Source: Lineus longissimus (lineage: Eukaryota; Nemertea; Pilidiophora; Heteronemertea; Lineidae). Taken from it: 64,000 nucleotides of DNA. The position numbers and the translations under genes are program-made. Positions 20,101 through 34,099 of the stretch are shown here, piece after piece (the stretch's first letter is position 1; each line of letters starts with the position of its first letter). The notes beneath the pieces were generated by a model. It had not been told where the DNA came from. It ran no database searches and saw only the letters and a program-made list of their open reading frames with translations. Where the stretch lies: NCBI RefSeq assembly GCF_910592395.1, contig NC_088313.1, forward strand, positions 13,038,437 through 13,102,436, in the 5' to 3' direction.

Positions 20101-23100
20101 GTATAATGTTTGTCAGCAATAAGTGGATGAAAGATTACTCCAACAAATCCTACTCGAAATGGGTGAAAACTCTACAAAACTATAAACTAAAATGAACAAA
20201 TTGTTGAATAAGTTACTCACCGACCTACGCCCAGACCTATCTATTCTCTTCACTAGTAAAAAATGCTACTACAACTTTAATTATATAAACGAGTCTTGAT
20301 AAATAGATGTAAGTACGACCATAACTTTGTTGGAGTAAGAAGAAAGACAACTACCCTTTTTAATGCAAATGGCGTCCCTAGCTCGTTTGCCTTTCGCCCA
20401 GCCGTGGATATAAAGCTGAATCTACTCTAGAGTGTGCGTACAAATCGACGGCTGAGTGAATGAGGCTGTTTTGACCTAATCTCCGCAATTTGACATGTGT
20501 GTTCCATTAGTAACAGGAGGCGACAGTTGATTCACAGGCTTCGTATGCGTGTAATAATGATGTTGAGGGTCTGGCTTATCCATCTGGGAATCGCCACGTG
20601 TATCAATTGTAATTCCAACCCCTTGTGAGAAGACTTACTAAGGAAACACGTTAGAGTTTCAAGGGGGATAAATCTGTCAGAGCCGGTGTAAAAGTAAAAA
20701 GTGTCCTCCCTGGAAAAAGTGTCCGGCCCTATTGTATTCTGCAATATGGTTCTATAGAGACCCTGACCGTCAATAGCTCAGAGATTGAAGCGCATAATAG
20801 AATCCTTTGTTCCCGGACATTTTATCCTAGGACATTTTAAACTTCTACACCAGGTTGAAATTGCAGTGTTATTTGGTACATGATAAGAAACAAAGCAACG
20901 CTGGAAATTCAAAGTCGCTCACGTTTCAGCATCGAAATTATGAATGCCAATGCCATCATAACAAACTGAATTTCTACCGAGTCAGAAAAGACGAAAATAT
21001 CGGAAATGTTACTGATGAAAAGCTTGAATGCAGGTTCCGTGTTTTTGATGGATTTTGAACTCTCTAGACATTTGATATTTGTCCGACGTTTGAATGTCTG
21101 GTATCATTTCTGGTTCATAGCTATTACACTGACCATATTAAAAAGAGAAAGTGTCTTACCAAACTTGTAGTGACATGCACTAATATAACAATGGTAAATT
21201 AAGGCAGTTGGCCACACACTTCCCGAAGGAAAATCTTATAACTAACATACTTAGAAAACGGTTCTTTCAAGGGTGGTAAAGGCAGGCCCAGGTGGTCTTA
21301 CGAGGGCGGATCGATGAGTTTTAGCAACAAGGTATTCCTTTCAAAGGGATTATCAGAGACTTTTGACAACACCTTTACTCCAAAGATGCAACGTTCATGA
21401 GCTGATCTATGTAAAATTATCCTCATGCTCCTACAATTACAGGAACTGCAGTCTGTTTAACGGAGGTCAGTACAACCTCTGAATCTGCTGTTTTTATAAT
21501 GATCCGCACTCTGGAAAAATATGTATTAACAAGTATGTTGTTGAAAAAATCCAAATGTTGACAAAAATTCACAGTCAGTTATTGGCCATAATTTAGTTGC
21601 CACTCAAGGGTTAAAGGATAACGATAAAACGCCGAAATTTGAGTGAAAGCTCCCAAAGATTTATATCAACGAATGCGCAGAGACATCAGCATGATGCAAC
21701 TTCCGGTTTTGCCTCAGCAGCAAAGCTGTCAAACTTATTTATCCGCCCTCGTACACTTGTTCGTTTCATAGTAAGTTTGATAAGTTGGTAAATCAGAAAA
21801 CATCCCTCGTAAAATGCATCATACACCTGCAACAACGGCAGTAATGGTCTTAAATTACTACCGTTAGGCTAATCCCCCAATATAACTTATCTGCACCTCA
21901 TTAAGAACTATCAGCGTTGAAATGAACCTAAGGTACTCAAAGAACTGAAAACAAACACTTGTGCACTTTAACAATAGAGTAGATAATGAAATCGGCAGGG
22001 TTATCAGGTATAAACGACGTTTTAAGAACCAATGCTTTGGAGCAATTTGACTGTTCTTTACAATACGATGTTTTCATGAAGCAAATTTTAGAACTACTGT
22101 ACAGATTCTCCGTATTCGTTCAATAAACCCGAAAGCAATGAATTTGCTCATCAGAATTTACCAGAATAGTCGTCTCATCCTAAAAAAGCGGTTGTAACTA
22201 GCTTTCTAGAAATGATGAAAGTCTTCACGGTTTTCCATTATTTAAGGAATCTTTAAGTTTTGAAGAAAAAGTAAGGTATTAAATATGCCTAACTCTTTCT
22301 TCAAAATGTGTCCATACCATTAACGAGATAACATTCTCAACTTGACTTAGGATGTTTGACGGTCATGACGGTATACGAATTTGGTGATTGCACCAGATGA
22401 GTGCGGATTTATCACAACGCCTTTAATGAAAATTTTGGCATGGCTTCACATGGCTCAAAGCAAACTAAAATGACGTAAACGCAACCAAAATTCGATTATT
22501 CGTATCGTAGAAGTTTTAATGATACCATCTGGACCAGATGCGTCCTTGACTAACCATCCCATAATGTGTTGGTAATGCCGGTGTAACTGGAAAGAATGTC
22601 CCCTTGAATTGTGTCTTGACCTATTCGTCAACGTCGGATTAAGATACATGTCGCCAGTAACTGATGACCTAAGGAGTAAACCTACACAATAGATTCTGTT
22701 TTACATGGACACACTCTCTAGGGGACATAAATTCCTTCTACACCGACAACGCAATTGAAACACGACTCACAACATTTATTCATTCGGGACATTCGAGCGA
22801 CATCACTTTTGGCATATTTACATGATTTGAAATTGACCCGCTTTTATGAAACGCCCTGTAGCCTGTATTTTGATCCGAGCTTAAATGAATTCACCAGAGA
22901 TGCCTGGGGCGATCATCATGTTATAACCGAAACCTTGTCTGCTAGTTTCCTCGCAGTATGATCTGCGTCAATGAAGATACAGTTACACTGGCCTTATCGT
23001 ATACTCATATTGACAAACTTAAAGTCTACGCCTTTTGTTTACTTTGGTGGTCGTTTCTATGAAAGTGACACGCGCCACTTCCGTGCCGGCACCAGAGAAA

Positions 23101-23655
23101 ACTCGCCGTTTCTGGCAGATTTGCGATGATTAAAACAATACACCCACCTTGTAGTATTCTCATATGATCAACCCAGTAGAGCACACATAGTCTAAATTAA
23201 CGTGCAGCGAATTGGGTTATTTAACTACGCCTCATTGGTATACAGATAACGCGCGAGCATGCAGGTATAAATGACTAATGGCGTCGCATGGCGTTAAACA
23301 CAGGAATAGGGATGTAGTTAGTCCAACACTAGTTAATCTTTGAACGAACGGCGTAGCCCTTTAATATATTGTTAATTCACTAACTGATCTGTGAGATTTT
23401 TGTTTCTCTCTCAAATCTTCATATCAACTGGCCTATCTTGGTGTCTCAAAATAAACGCAATACACCTTTTTCAAACTGAATGACTTCCTTCATTAAATTG
23501 TGACAGGATTGCCACTGTTTTTATGATTGTGTGAAGTGTAATTTAGTTATTCCCTGCATCACGACCCTCGCACGCTCACCCTCCAATTATAGTGTTAACG
23601 ACGACGATTTTTGACGAACTTCCCGATCCCCATGCTATACTATTAAGTATGAAAG
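17116..23655. other. Long stretch without recognisable genes
   Basis: All open frames are below about 100 codons and most start at non-ATG codons. A 95-codon minus-strand frame at 19379-19666 has a hydrophobic segment but begins at TTG. A triple TTTCACAAT repeat lies near 19004-19027. Short exons could have been missed. Confidence 0.4.
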
Positions 23656-23741
23656 CCCATTTACGATTCGCGCAGAAATTCATACTTCGTTCGTACTTCG
23701 TAAATTGCTGCTCGTGAGGGTTGCGAAACCTGGCTACTGTT
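23656..23741 (+). repeat. Dispersed short repeat, copy 2
   Basis: ATTCGCGCAG, CTTCGTTCGTACTTCGT and GAGGGTTGCGAAACCTGGCT align with the copies at 15041-15153 and 37011-37110. This copy is the shortest and most diverged. Confidence 0.45.
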
Positions 23742-23763
23742 CGAATGAAAGAAAAGCGCTTAT

Positions 23764-23810
23764 GGCGGTAGTTCTCGGTAGTTCTCGGTAGATGGCGGGA
23801 GTTCTCGGCT
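23764..23810 (+). repeat. Short tandem GTAGTTCTCG repeat
   Basis: CGGTAGTTCT occurs twice in tandem, with two further variants, right after dispersed repeat copy 2. Confidence 0.7.
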
Positions 23811-26809
23811 CACCAAAAGGTTTGGTAATATAGCCCAACATCAGCTCTGAAGCCAAATACATGCAAATCAAACGTGGCTGACACTGTCCACTACTGAACG
23901 CGCTGATATCCTTCCAAATGGGGAGATGACAGCGACACTCTGGGCGACAGCAGCCAAGAACGTATCGCGGTGTTGCTTACCCAGCTTGTCTGGCTTAGGC
24001 AGACAATGAACAATCTACGCTTTGGCACGTAAACCAAGGATGGTAAGGAGTGGCGCGTCTGCATTAGATAAAAGCGGTGAATGAGGCGGTATCTTCGCAA
24101 TGAGGGAGACAGAGATTTTAAAGAGAAGCTGTTGCGGAGCAGCGAGATCTGCCAAGACCGTCATGGTCAACGCTGTTGGGGAAGATAAAACCGTTGGTGT
24201 CATGGAACTCCGCCCAGAAACAAAGCACACAGAAATAAATTGATCAAGGAATTAACACACAGGGAGCATGTTGAGTCATGCACTATGCCCAACTAGGTGT
24301 CAGCGATATTCAATCTAGCCCACCGTGACCATGCGTCTGCGCCGACTGCATGACGAGGGCGCAGTGATGTAGACACCTTTGGGGCCAAAATGGACTCAAA
24401 CTGGTCGATGGCCTCATTGACATTCCCTCTCCTAACCTTTGAAATCCTCCAGCAACTAGCTGGTGATTATACCACTGGAATAGGCCAATGAAATCGGCAT
24501 TGGACAAATTAGGATGATTACGTTTTGTAGTTCGCCACTAGTTTTGATGGACTGCCACCCTAAACTACTTGGCCGGACTTTATGGATACCTCTTCAATCC
24601 TGTGGGAAAACGTCTTCTATGTTTATCGATCTATGCCGGCCGTGTTATCACCTTTCTTGCCGAGACCCCCGAAGGCAATCTTTCTTAAGAACACGAAGAA
24701 AGCAAATGGAGTAGCGGCATATTGCTGCTATGTTTTATCAGCCACTACCAGCCAGAGATTAGACTCTCTGGGAGAATGAACGCGAGGTATCGCGAGGGAA
24801 ACACGCCGGCTGCTGCTCAAATGAGCTTCGATTCGGCCAAGAGATAAACGCGAGATTACATCTCTAGCCACACTTCTGTCGTGTTTGAAGAATGTTGCCT
24901 GTATTTGCAGCTAAAAGAACGAAGTACCACAAATTCTTACACTTCGGCCGGATGGGAACTCATCCTGAACCTCATGGTCTTAAACTGCCTTTAATTGAAG
25001 GCAATTTTAATATCTCAATGAGATGCAAAACCTTGGTGGTCAAGATGTGGGAACTGGGAACCACTCAAAATATGTAGTATTGGATCACCTGTACCTAGGG
25101 CTAAAAGAGCCAAGTCAAACATCCGCTCTACTAAATTCCAGGTGCAGCACATGTTTTCTTTCTGTGTGTGTTAAGTCAAATTGTTCATAGACAAGGTGGC
25201 AGCACGTGGCTCATATTTCAGTTAATTATTACATACGCTGGTCACTCCAAGGAGAAGCTTAGCTGGATTTCGCTGGGGCAGCTTAAGAACATACATGTAT
25301 TTCAGTATTGTACATTCATGATAGAGCCTCCAAGTGGCGTCGATTCAAAACCCCAAACGCTGTCGAAGGGAACACCACCAGATGCTAAACAGCCTAATTT
25401 GCGCGCATCACTGCAAATACAAAAGTGAGTCTGCAGTCAGGAAGAATGGGTTAATTTCAGAGCAATGCCATCAATTAAAGACTGTCAATCAATTCACATA
25501 ACACGCGTCTTGGTTTGCTACATTAGACACTGCATGAATTGACAATAAATCGATCATAAAACGCTGAATTTGCAGCGTGCTGTGCTGGTGCATTCGTATA
25601 CCAAACGATACACTACAATGTAGATTTCATGTATCAATAAATGCACGCGGTGAAATATACAGGCGCGCACATGTATTGATTATTCTAACGCGCAACAATC
25701 TTGAGTTGAAAGAAATCGGTGAAGTATGCGGGCGCCCGGCATGTGTTTCTTGCCATAGGATGACCTGAATAACTTCCATGAAAATCGGCAATTGGCATCT
25801 GCCAGATCATAATCCTTTGAATGCATAGTACACGGCCAATGATACATGCAAACTGTGAATACCACACGGCATGGCGGATTCTTTACATTGCGTTTACCTA
25901 TGAAAACGTTATTTTTTGTTTGTGTATTCAGCATGCTCAGTATGACATCCAAAGTAATAAAAATGGCAATAAAAATGAAACGGCATTTGATAATTCACAA
26001 GAGAAATGACGCTGAGTAAGACTGAGAATGTAATATTTTTGAGATGGCGGTATGTGTTTTTCGAGAGTTAGCCAAAAAATAGCATCAAAATCATCTACAT
26101 TTGAAATCAAGAAAGATGAATCAAAGTTTGATACAAAAGAGCGTTCAAGTTATGACTAAAAGGATTTTAGAAGTCAAATTCGTTCTTGGCAAAGAAAGCT
26201 GGGACCTTTACAAGCAGAAACGAAACCAACTCCACAAGGTCAAGGACGCTGCAGTAGACGCGCTGCACGCCAATGCTCATCTTGAGAGTCGATCGTGTGT
26301 GCACAGCCCTTTGTATGCATGACCAAATTATCGGATCGAAACTAGAAATTTGAGAATTTAAGCTAGAAATCGAAAGCTTTGCCACTGTTAAGTCAAACCC
26401 TACACCATATTGAGACACGGTAGCCTTTGTTTGTCAGCCGCACACGTCTTAAGTGTATGACTAATGTTTGCGCCATTAGTGACAAGAGACGTGCTAGCAT
26501 CTACTCAAACACGCCAAACGTCCCCAGCAGACGTTACGCGACACACAATTCAAGACACCGCGCCATTCAAATGACATGCTTTCCAATGTTGGCACTCGGA
26601 AAAGACTGCTTCAGCGCGAGTGACATAATTGTCATGCCGGCTGTTATGGACATGTCCACATCAAATTTATCCGGCTCAAGGCCTCGTGGAAATTATTGGC
26701 AAGGTTTCATCCAAATAACGCGAGGCTTTGAGTGCATTATCGACAAGATATCAGGAGGGATAACTGGCAATGTCATGATGAGGTCCTTAAGCTCTTCCTG
26801 GCTTTCAAA
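23811..26809. other. No gene firmly recognised
   Basis: Several minus-strand frames between 23890 and 24510 have a faint resemblance to decayed retroelement polyprotein, but stops and frame changes prevent a family call. Plus-strand frames at 24514-24780 are short. Confidence 0.35.
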
Positions 26810-27310
26810 ACCGCAACAGCTTGCTTGCCGCATCAGGAACAAATATAAAGTTTGGTCAGAGGAGCAATACCAGAGAGATATGTAACTTTCTAGTCAACCC
26901 TCTTCTTACAGTACAATTTCAATGTCACTTGATGGCTGGAGTCTGAAGATCACGGTTCCTGACTTGTACACTCTTCGAGGTATTGCAATCTGGAAGATTA
27001 GGGACCCAAAAAGGATATCTGGTCAAATGTTTTTTGATAGGTGTTGAAATTTACAGGCAAGAACAGTTGCTTGCTATAGCCGAACCACGTAAATGACTAA
27101 CAGAACAAAATAAAAGATTTGGGAAGATAAAGAGATAACAGACTTCTCATCCTCTGCCTCTTGCTACAGCACAAGACAGGATGCCACTTGATGGCTCGAT
27201 CCTGAAGGTCATGCTTCCCTGTGTTCTTTAGGGTGGAAAATTTGCAAGGCAGCAATATTTGTCCAACATAGCTGTAGAGGAATCCAAGGACCAAATTCCA
27301 GGTTTTTGAA
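26810..27310 (+). repeat. Diverged direct duplication, about 259-bp period
   Basis: CACTTGATGGCTSGA-YCTGAAG at 26926 recurs at 27185. Upstream words (CTCTTCTTACAG and CTCTTGCTACAG) also align. At least two copies are present and a third may begin near 27355. Confidence 0.5.
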
Positions 27311-30079
27311 GAGAGAACAGGCAACTCGATCAGACCTTTGTGTTACATGATTTGTGAATGTCACCAAGTCTCGCGCCAGCCTGATGGGCTTGATCCTATC
27401 TGTCTGTTTACATGGATGAATTCTCAACAGCTACAGCTGCTGCTAGACAGAACACTCTACGCAACACAAGAGTTGAGTAGGTAAGAAGATTATTCATTTA
27501 CAGCGTCCCAAGCGACTGACAGAGGAAGGTCACATTCAGCCATGAGACGTGACCTTGGATTAATCACATTTCTCTAATAATCCGAGCCGTGACGAATAAT
27601 CCGTAACCCACGGGTAAAAGAAAGCTATGGTGGAGAACACACCGTTTATGACCTTCAGCTGTTGGGTGGTCATTCAATAGAGAAGGGGACCGCTGGGTGG
27701 CAGTCATGTCTCCGCTGCTTCCACAGAAAATCGGTTACGCTCTTGGAGTTCGACGACCAGAACGTACCCAAAACACAACAAGTTCTGTGCACAGAACAAG
27801 ATACATGTACACGTGGTAGCAATTAACTTAACATACCGTACTGGTAATGTAAACTATATGTGGAATTTCATCTAAATGTCAGCCAGCAATTAAATGATCA
27901 GGCGCGGCACACAGAGCTTTTACTTCTCGGCAACTTACTGCCTAAGAACAGCAGGGGATCGCCTTGGTTTTGTAAGATCCAGATCCCGCAACTTGAACCG
28001 CGAGCCCCGCACGTGACAGACCAACGAATATTGCAAAACAATTACTTTCATCAAGAATTGTTCATGGACCTGCCAAAGAAATGAAACCAACGACACTGAT
28101 GGAAGCTGGGGTCCTATCTTCCTCATTATCCATTGATGTGTTATGTTTTCGCGCCAGCTTTCAATCAATATCAGCGCAATTATAATATAATCAATGCTAA
28201 GAGCGGCGGATCGAATATCTCTGCGAAATGCTGTCACTATATCGATACTCATTATGGAAGATTAGTTAGGGCTAAGCAGAGTTTAGTCGCTGGAGCGGCC
28301 ATTAGTACAGCCAGGCTAGGGAGTGTCTGTGAGACTGACACGTCAGACCGGGGTGAAATTTCGTTCCGAGCTTGGGGATTTCATGGGTGCTACTATATGA
28401 TTTGTTACGTGTCAGCAACATGGCTTGTTTCTCCTTGGATCCATGAAACGATAAAATTTCTTCACAGTTTTAGAATATTTAAGGTGGTGAAACTGTATAT
28501 AAAACTTATATTCATTGCTTATTTACACAATTAGAAATTTTCAAATTGGATTCCAAGTTTTAAATTTTTAAACGAAAGGATTAGGTCATTACAGGGTTAA
28601 CGAAATAAGCTGACCATCCTGCACAAATGAAAAATGACACCGCATCGTTGGCGTTCATAGATTAAGGGTGAGCGTGGGCAAATCGCATTTGATTTTTTTC
28701 ATAACGTTGCATTTGTATGTTGTTATCCATCCCGATAGAATAACAGGCCATGATGCGATGAGTCAACGCCACGAGGCTAAACTAGCAGACTCGGCTTTGA
28801 TCCGATAAAAACATGATGCGCGCATAACAGTCAAACTGCGAAAAATCAATAACAAGTTTAAAATAACAAATCCTAATCGATATTACCAATAGGGAACTGT
28901 GATATTATGCATTTTCTGAGGATACACTTTCAGTATACCGGGTTTGAAGCAGCCATGCCAATAATAGTTATTAGTAGTCGCTTCATCAGGCTTAGATAAA
29001 ACTGCAACCTGCTCAATAACACATTTTCATAACAGACATTTTAGAAAATAAACATTTCTTCTTTAAAATGACGCTATGAAACTGTACAAGTGGGGTATAA
29101 GGATACTAAACAAATGATAGCGTAAAACAGCACGCTTGTATCTACATGGAAGTCACTTTGCACGGAAAACACACATACCTAGACTTGTCACATTCTCCGT
29201 AGGACGGGTCATTGCAGCTGACGATGGAACCTTTCTAAAGACGGCGAAAGCTCTTCCATCCCGCGGAGATTTAGCTAACTCTACCAAAATATACACAGCA
29301 CAAACCAAAGGTATTGGTGTTTCACCTAAACAGTAACATTATTTCCAAACGATGTTTCTCAAACCAGGCAATAAAGAGAGGTTGTGAAAGCCACTCTATA
29401 CGTTCACGTACGCGTACATGTAGCATCACTAATCCAATGTGTAAAGGACTCGCAATCGAAACACGAGCTTCAAGACTGACCTCTGGTGATAACCGCATTT
29501 CGTCATGCAGCCATCACTAAGGGAATTCCCATTTCCACACACGTACATGTAAACGTACACATTAGACTCTCTAAACCCCACTAATTTCATGTCCAGGAAG
29601 TTGGTCCTTGCCTTCGGCTATGTGCAATTACTTAGCAATCCTTATTCAACAGATCCAAAATTCATGCTTTTCAGATTTGAATACTTTTGATGATTTGATT
29701 TCATTTGCATAAATAGAGGTCATTGTGAAAGGAATGGTTTTAATGCGCTTGACACGTTATGTACTTTTCGTGAATATCCTGATCGAGAAAGGGAAGCTAA
29801 TGACGAAGAACTCATCACGAGGCGGATAAAAACTTCATGGACAAAGAAGAAATGTTTCTTGACAAAGAAGCAGGGTGGGCTCATGAAATTTAAAGAGCTA
29901 AAAATAAACGCACCAGTTCCTTTTCATCTCGCGTGGAAATACATTGTACAACGGGTCACACTTTTAGATAGGTTCAGAATTCAGAATTTGTATTCAAACG
30001 TAAAGACAAACGTATCAATTACTGCAATGTATGATAACTTACGTAGCGAGTTTCGCCAGGTTTCTTACTGACAACTTAC
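27311..30079. other. No gene recognised
   Basis: The longest frame is about 133 codons at 28133-28534 on the plus strand, starting at TTG and without recognisable features. Lengths like this are expected by chance here. Confidence 0.4.
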
Positions 30080-30082
30080 TAT
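30080..30082. other. Target-site duplication of the CACTA-like element (TAT)
   Basis: TAT precedes the left CACTA end and recurs at 30881-30883 after the right end. A 3-bp duplication is usual for CACTA/EnSpm elements. Confidence 0.6.
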
Positions 30083-30880
30083 CACTAGTGGAAGGCTATT
30101 TCCAACTTATTAACGGTATCTCTAACTTTTTTTGATTTATCCGACATTTCTCCGACATTGTCCGAATTTTCTCCGACTTTGTCCATTAGGTCGGATTTCC
30201 ATGAAACATGTGAAAATGTAGCTCTTCCCAAAGTAGGCCATTAAAGATCAAAGGCCTCAATTCAGTGAATGGGGTTAATGAGGTGTGATGCAAACACCCA
30301 AAGTTACCCTAAGTGTGGCTACTAATTAGCTCCTCTCCTTGGACCCACTGCATGTCACACATGAGTGCATCTGGGTTGCACCACTCCATGTTTGAGCAGG
30401 GGAGATTTATGAAAATAGGCTTATTTTGATAGCATAAAGAAAAACAAAGCCTCATATGCATTAAAGATATTTTTGACGTACTGAACTGAGTAATTTGCGA
30501 AATATTTACAGTATCTATCTGCATGATACAGACCAATACCTACATGTTTGCTGAATACCAAAAACAATTGTTTGAATTTAAAAAAATCTTGAATTGTTCA
30601 CCATGCTCAAATCCATTCGCAAAATAGATTCTATAAATAATTTCACTTCCAGTTCAGAAATAATGTAATTTCCTGCATGATTTGATGAAATAAAATACAT
30701 AACATTCAATTGCAAAACATTCAATTTTTAGCCATTAATTTGGGAAGACCTAGTTTTTTTCACAAGCTTTATGGAAATCCGACCTTTTGGACAAAGTAGG
30801 AAAATGTCAGAGAAATGTCGGATAAATCAGGAAAAAGTTAGAGAAACCGTTAAAAGGTCGGAAAAAGCCTCCCACTAGTG
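30083..30880. mobile_element. CACTA/EnSpm-like non-autonomous DNA transposon
   Basis: The 798-bp element begins CACTAGTGG and ends with the reverse complement, flanked by TAT. Inverted repeats of about 115-125 bp (30083-30208 and 30768-30880) are roughly 85 percent alike, with a small indel. They contain clusters of TCCGAC words (TCCGACATTTCTCCGACATT on the left), like the subterminal repeats to which CACTA transposases bind. The interior encodes nothing recognisable. Terminal sequence and duplication length favour CACTA/EnSpm over other superfamilies. Confidence 0.78.
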
Positions 30881-30883
30881 TAT

Positions 30884-33800
30884 ATACGTATTTTTCTAAC
30901 TTACGTACATGTAGCGAGTTCGCAATCGCTTGGGTATAACGAAATTCGTATCAATTTTACGAATCACGTATCGTAATATGTGACGCGGCCATAGCAAAAT
31001 CTAAACGCAATCGTGTTACGATGTGAAATTTATACCTGTCGAAACTCCCTACTGATGTGTTTGCGTCTACGTATATTTTGTGAATATTGATGTTCGGATT
31101 ATCCAAACCAACCTCTTCTTGGTAAGAAACCACTTATCAGAACCATGGTTAATTTTACTTTTAAATTTTTGGTTGATTCGAAGAAACGGTTGAAAATTTA
31201 ACGAAAGGAGTATCAATCCGGCAGTTCTTGATAGCAAAATATTTCCCCAATTTTGTTTTTTTATAAAATTGAAAACTGAATACCGCATATGCTCTAAATA
31301 ACCCCGCGAAATGAAAAAAGAACTGGTTAAGCCAATACCCCGACCAATACAATGACCAAGTTTCAAACTTCTAAAAAAATATCCCTCAAAGCAAGCTTTG
31401 TTTCACTGGCTTTCATTGTCTTTTCTCTTCCAATAAACCCTGTACGTTATTATTCTATTATTATGTGACTCAGCCCATGAAATAATCTCGTCAATGCTAT
31501 CAGATGACACGTGTTTGCTTTGCACGTAAACCATACTGTTGAACACAGTGTACAGAGCGCCCCAGGCCAGGCTATTTTGCTGAGAAAGTGAATGCCAATT
31601 TGACCAAATGGCATGTATTCCAAGTGACAACCGTCCATAAAGAATGTCACGTTCAAATATTCAAGTCTACATCCAATGTAAGTCTCGTTGTCAAGTTTGA
31701 TTTATCCTCAAAGTAACACATGTGCAATTCAGTTCCATTATAAATACACGTACATACGTTGCCATGAAGAACAGGTTCAAATAGCATTCGACCACAGGAG
31801 CCCTTCATCGAGGCCAGTATTGAATTTGAATACCGCTGTGGTGTTGACGACACCATATGTACTACCATTTTTATGCCACACTCAAAATCACTAGCAAGAT
31901 TGTCCTTAAGACTTGACGTTCTTCCTGTGACATCAAACAGCCTGTTCTCACATGTATATATGAAGCCAGCAATGAGTCACTCTGTAAAGTGTGGTCCCAC
32001 GCCAATAGAGGGAACATTATATTGTGAACATGATTGTTGTTTTCTTATTGCCATGGTTAAACCAAAGAAGGATACTAAGTACCCGTTCTTCATAAACCTA
32101 AATTCATTCACTATCTCATATTTGATTAAAATATCACTGTCTTGGTTGATAAAGTACCGCGCCAAGTGCCTGAGCTTCATCCTAGTACCACGCATTATCT
32201 ACATTTATACAACTATATGTACATCTTTACATAAAATTAGTACATAACATTATCTCAAACTTAAGTTTGAGTTATTTACACACATTGCCGTTCCTACATA
32301 GCATCATATATATAACAAATATATACATAGACTGGAACCTTACCCACCGATGGCGAATGACATACAGTAATTGTTAAAACAGTTTCTGGTCAACGTGACT
32401 GTATAATGGTACACAATTATACGTACAGAGGGCGCTAGCATAGCAAGAATACCAGCGCCGTCACATTTTTTGTGTATTAGACATCACTACAAACATATAC
32501 CTGTACATAAAACATTTAGCTCACTTTATGAATTTACGCTTTGTTCAATAGATTTATGGAGTGAGTGTCACCTTCACCCGGCACCATCACCAGGGATAGG
32601 ATACGAACATAGTCTCAACTTTTAAGGACCACCTTCTACTCTCAATGCAAACGATTTTGCCGACTATCAGCTAAAACCTTTGCACCACTCGTCCCCAGTT
32701 GTTTGAAGGGGGTAGAGGCCAGGCAGGGGAGGAGCGATGACAAAGCCTTGGGATCAAGATGGACAGTATCAGATGCTCCCCGAAAGTCTAAACTACACCC
32801 AAACTTACCCATTGATGATACAGATGACAGTCACAATCTTTAATGACACTTACCATCTGCAGGTACTTAGCACCGAAAACACCACCCCCCTTTTGGTGTG
32901 ATAATCCAGAACCGGGGTTTCGCCTGGTGTAACAGCCACTATACAAAACCCAAATATTACAAATTCACAAATATAGCGGTACACAAATTGATGACGGTGC
33001 CATTGCTTTTGTCGTAACAGTTAAAGTGATCTCCTCCAGGTCGCTGTCTATTTTCACGAGCAGATCACTGTATGTAACTGTACCGTCACACAAAATCCAT
33101 TGGTCTGTAACTCGTCTAAACCTTTATATATACAGGGTACGCCAGAGTATTTATCCAACCTTTTTATCCAATTCGAGTCGATTATGCAAAAACAGCACAT
33201 TTCGTACCTGTTCCAGAGATTCACATCCTGATTATTCGCATGAGGTAAACTTTCCATAATCCCCGAATAACCCAAACATGGCCTTATTCCAGCAGCATCC
33301 TATATCACAATACAAAACATTCGGTGACATTTCTAACCTTTTAATTAATTCATTTACCAGTTACGTATATATCCTTCAGAATGTTTTATCTAGATAACCA
33401 AATAGCGGTTATAGGTGTATCTACATCGAATACGAACTTGGCTACATTCGATTCCTTCATACGCACTAGGTTGTTCTGCTATTTGGCTGTCATAACAATC
33501 GGCTTAATCCTTAATCGGCGTAATCCGTAATCCATCTAATCCACCTGTTGCTCCTCTAAGCCAGGTCCAGATCTATCTCCAGATCCAGATTTAGCAGATG
33601 GTTCAGTGGCAACCAATCAGGGGCCAAGAGCATAATGTTAGCTCAACTTGGCACATACACCTTGTTTTCTGTGCCTATTCCTACATCAACTGATAAAACT
33701 ATTTGGTATACCACTGTTCTCATATTCAAGACCATCCAATACCATTCATGTTGTAACCAGGTCTTAACTTCTGCAAATAATCCTTTCCGTGCAACAATCT

Positions 33801-34099
33801 GTTTCCCACATCAAATCTATTTTTAATTTAGGCTTCCCTCACTGCCTCGTTCCGTCTCAGAGATTTTTATCTTGCAACATCACTAAGATGGGGACTCTGA
33901 TTCTGATCAATTGAACGTGGACATGTTTCGGCAACTCTTTCAGTCAATGGCCGGCAACTGATTAGGACTGTTTTCACTGGGGTTTCTCTTGACATGGGTT
34001 ACTGACAATTCCCGACGCGTGAATGAGCTCGGCTAAAACCCAAGCAGGGTTGGTCCACAATCACACGGTAGTAATGTCTCTGATATCATCACTGGTATG
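30884..34099. other. No gene firmly recognised; one unusually open minus-strand stretch
   Basis: On the minus strand, 32195 down to 31653 is open for about 178 codons apart from a single TGA near 31978. The predicted segments contain several cysteines (for example GSCGRMLFEPVLHGNVCTC) but no known domain. A 124-codon plus-strand frame with a real ATG (31873-32247) overlaps it, so strand assignment is ambiguous. No canonical polyadenylation signal for the receptor gene stood out just left of 34100. Confidence 0.35.

Noticed and set aside
23890-24510. Minus-strand frames faintly like retroelement polyprotein
   Set aside because: Similarity is limited to short words, frames shift repeatedly and no catalytic motif is present.
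26427-26885. 152-codon plus-strand open frame
   Set aside because: Its length is borderline for chance, it overlaps a diverged direct repeat and it resembles no family.
28133-28534. 133-codon plus-strand open frame
   Set aside because: It starts at TTG, has low-complexity hydrophobic ends and no splice or domain support.
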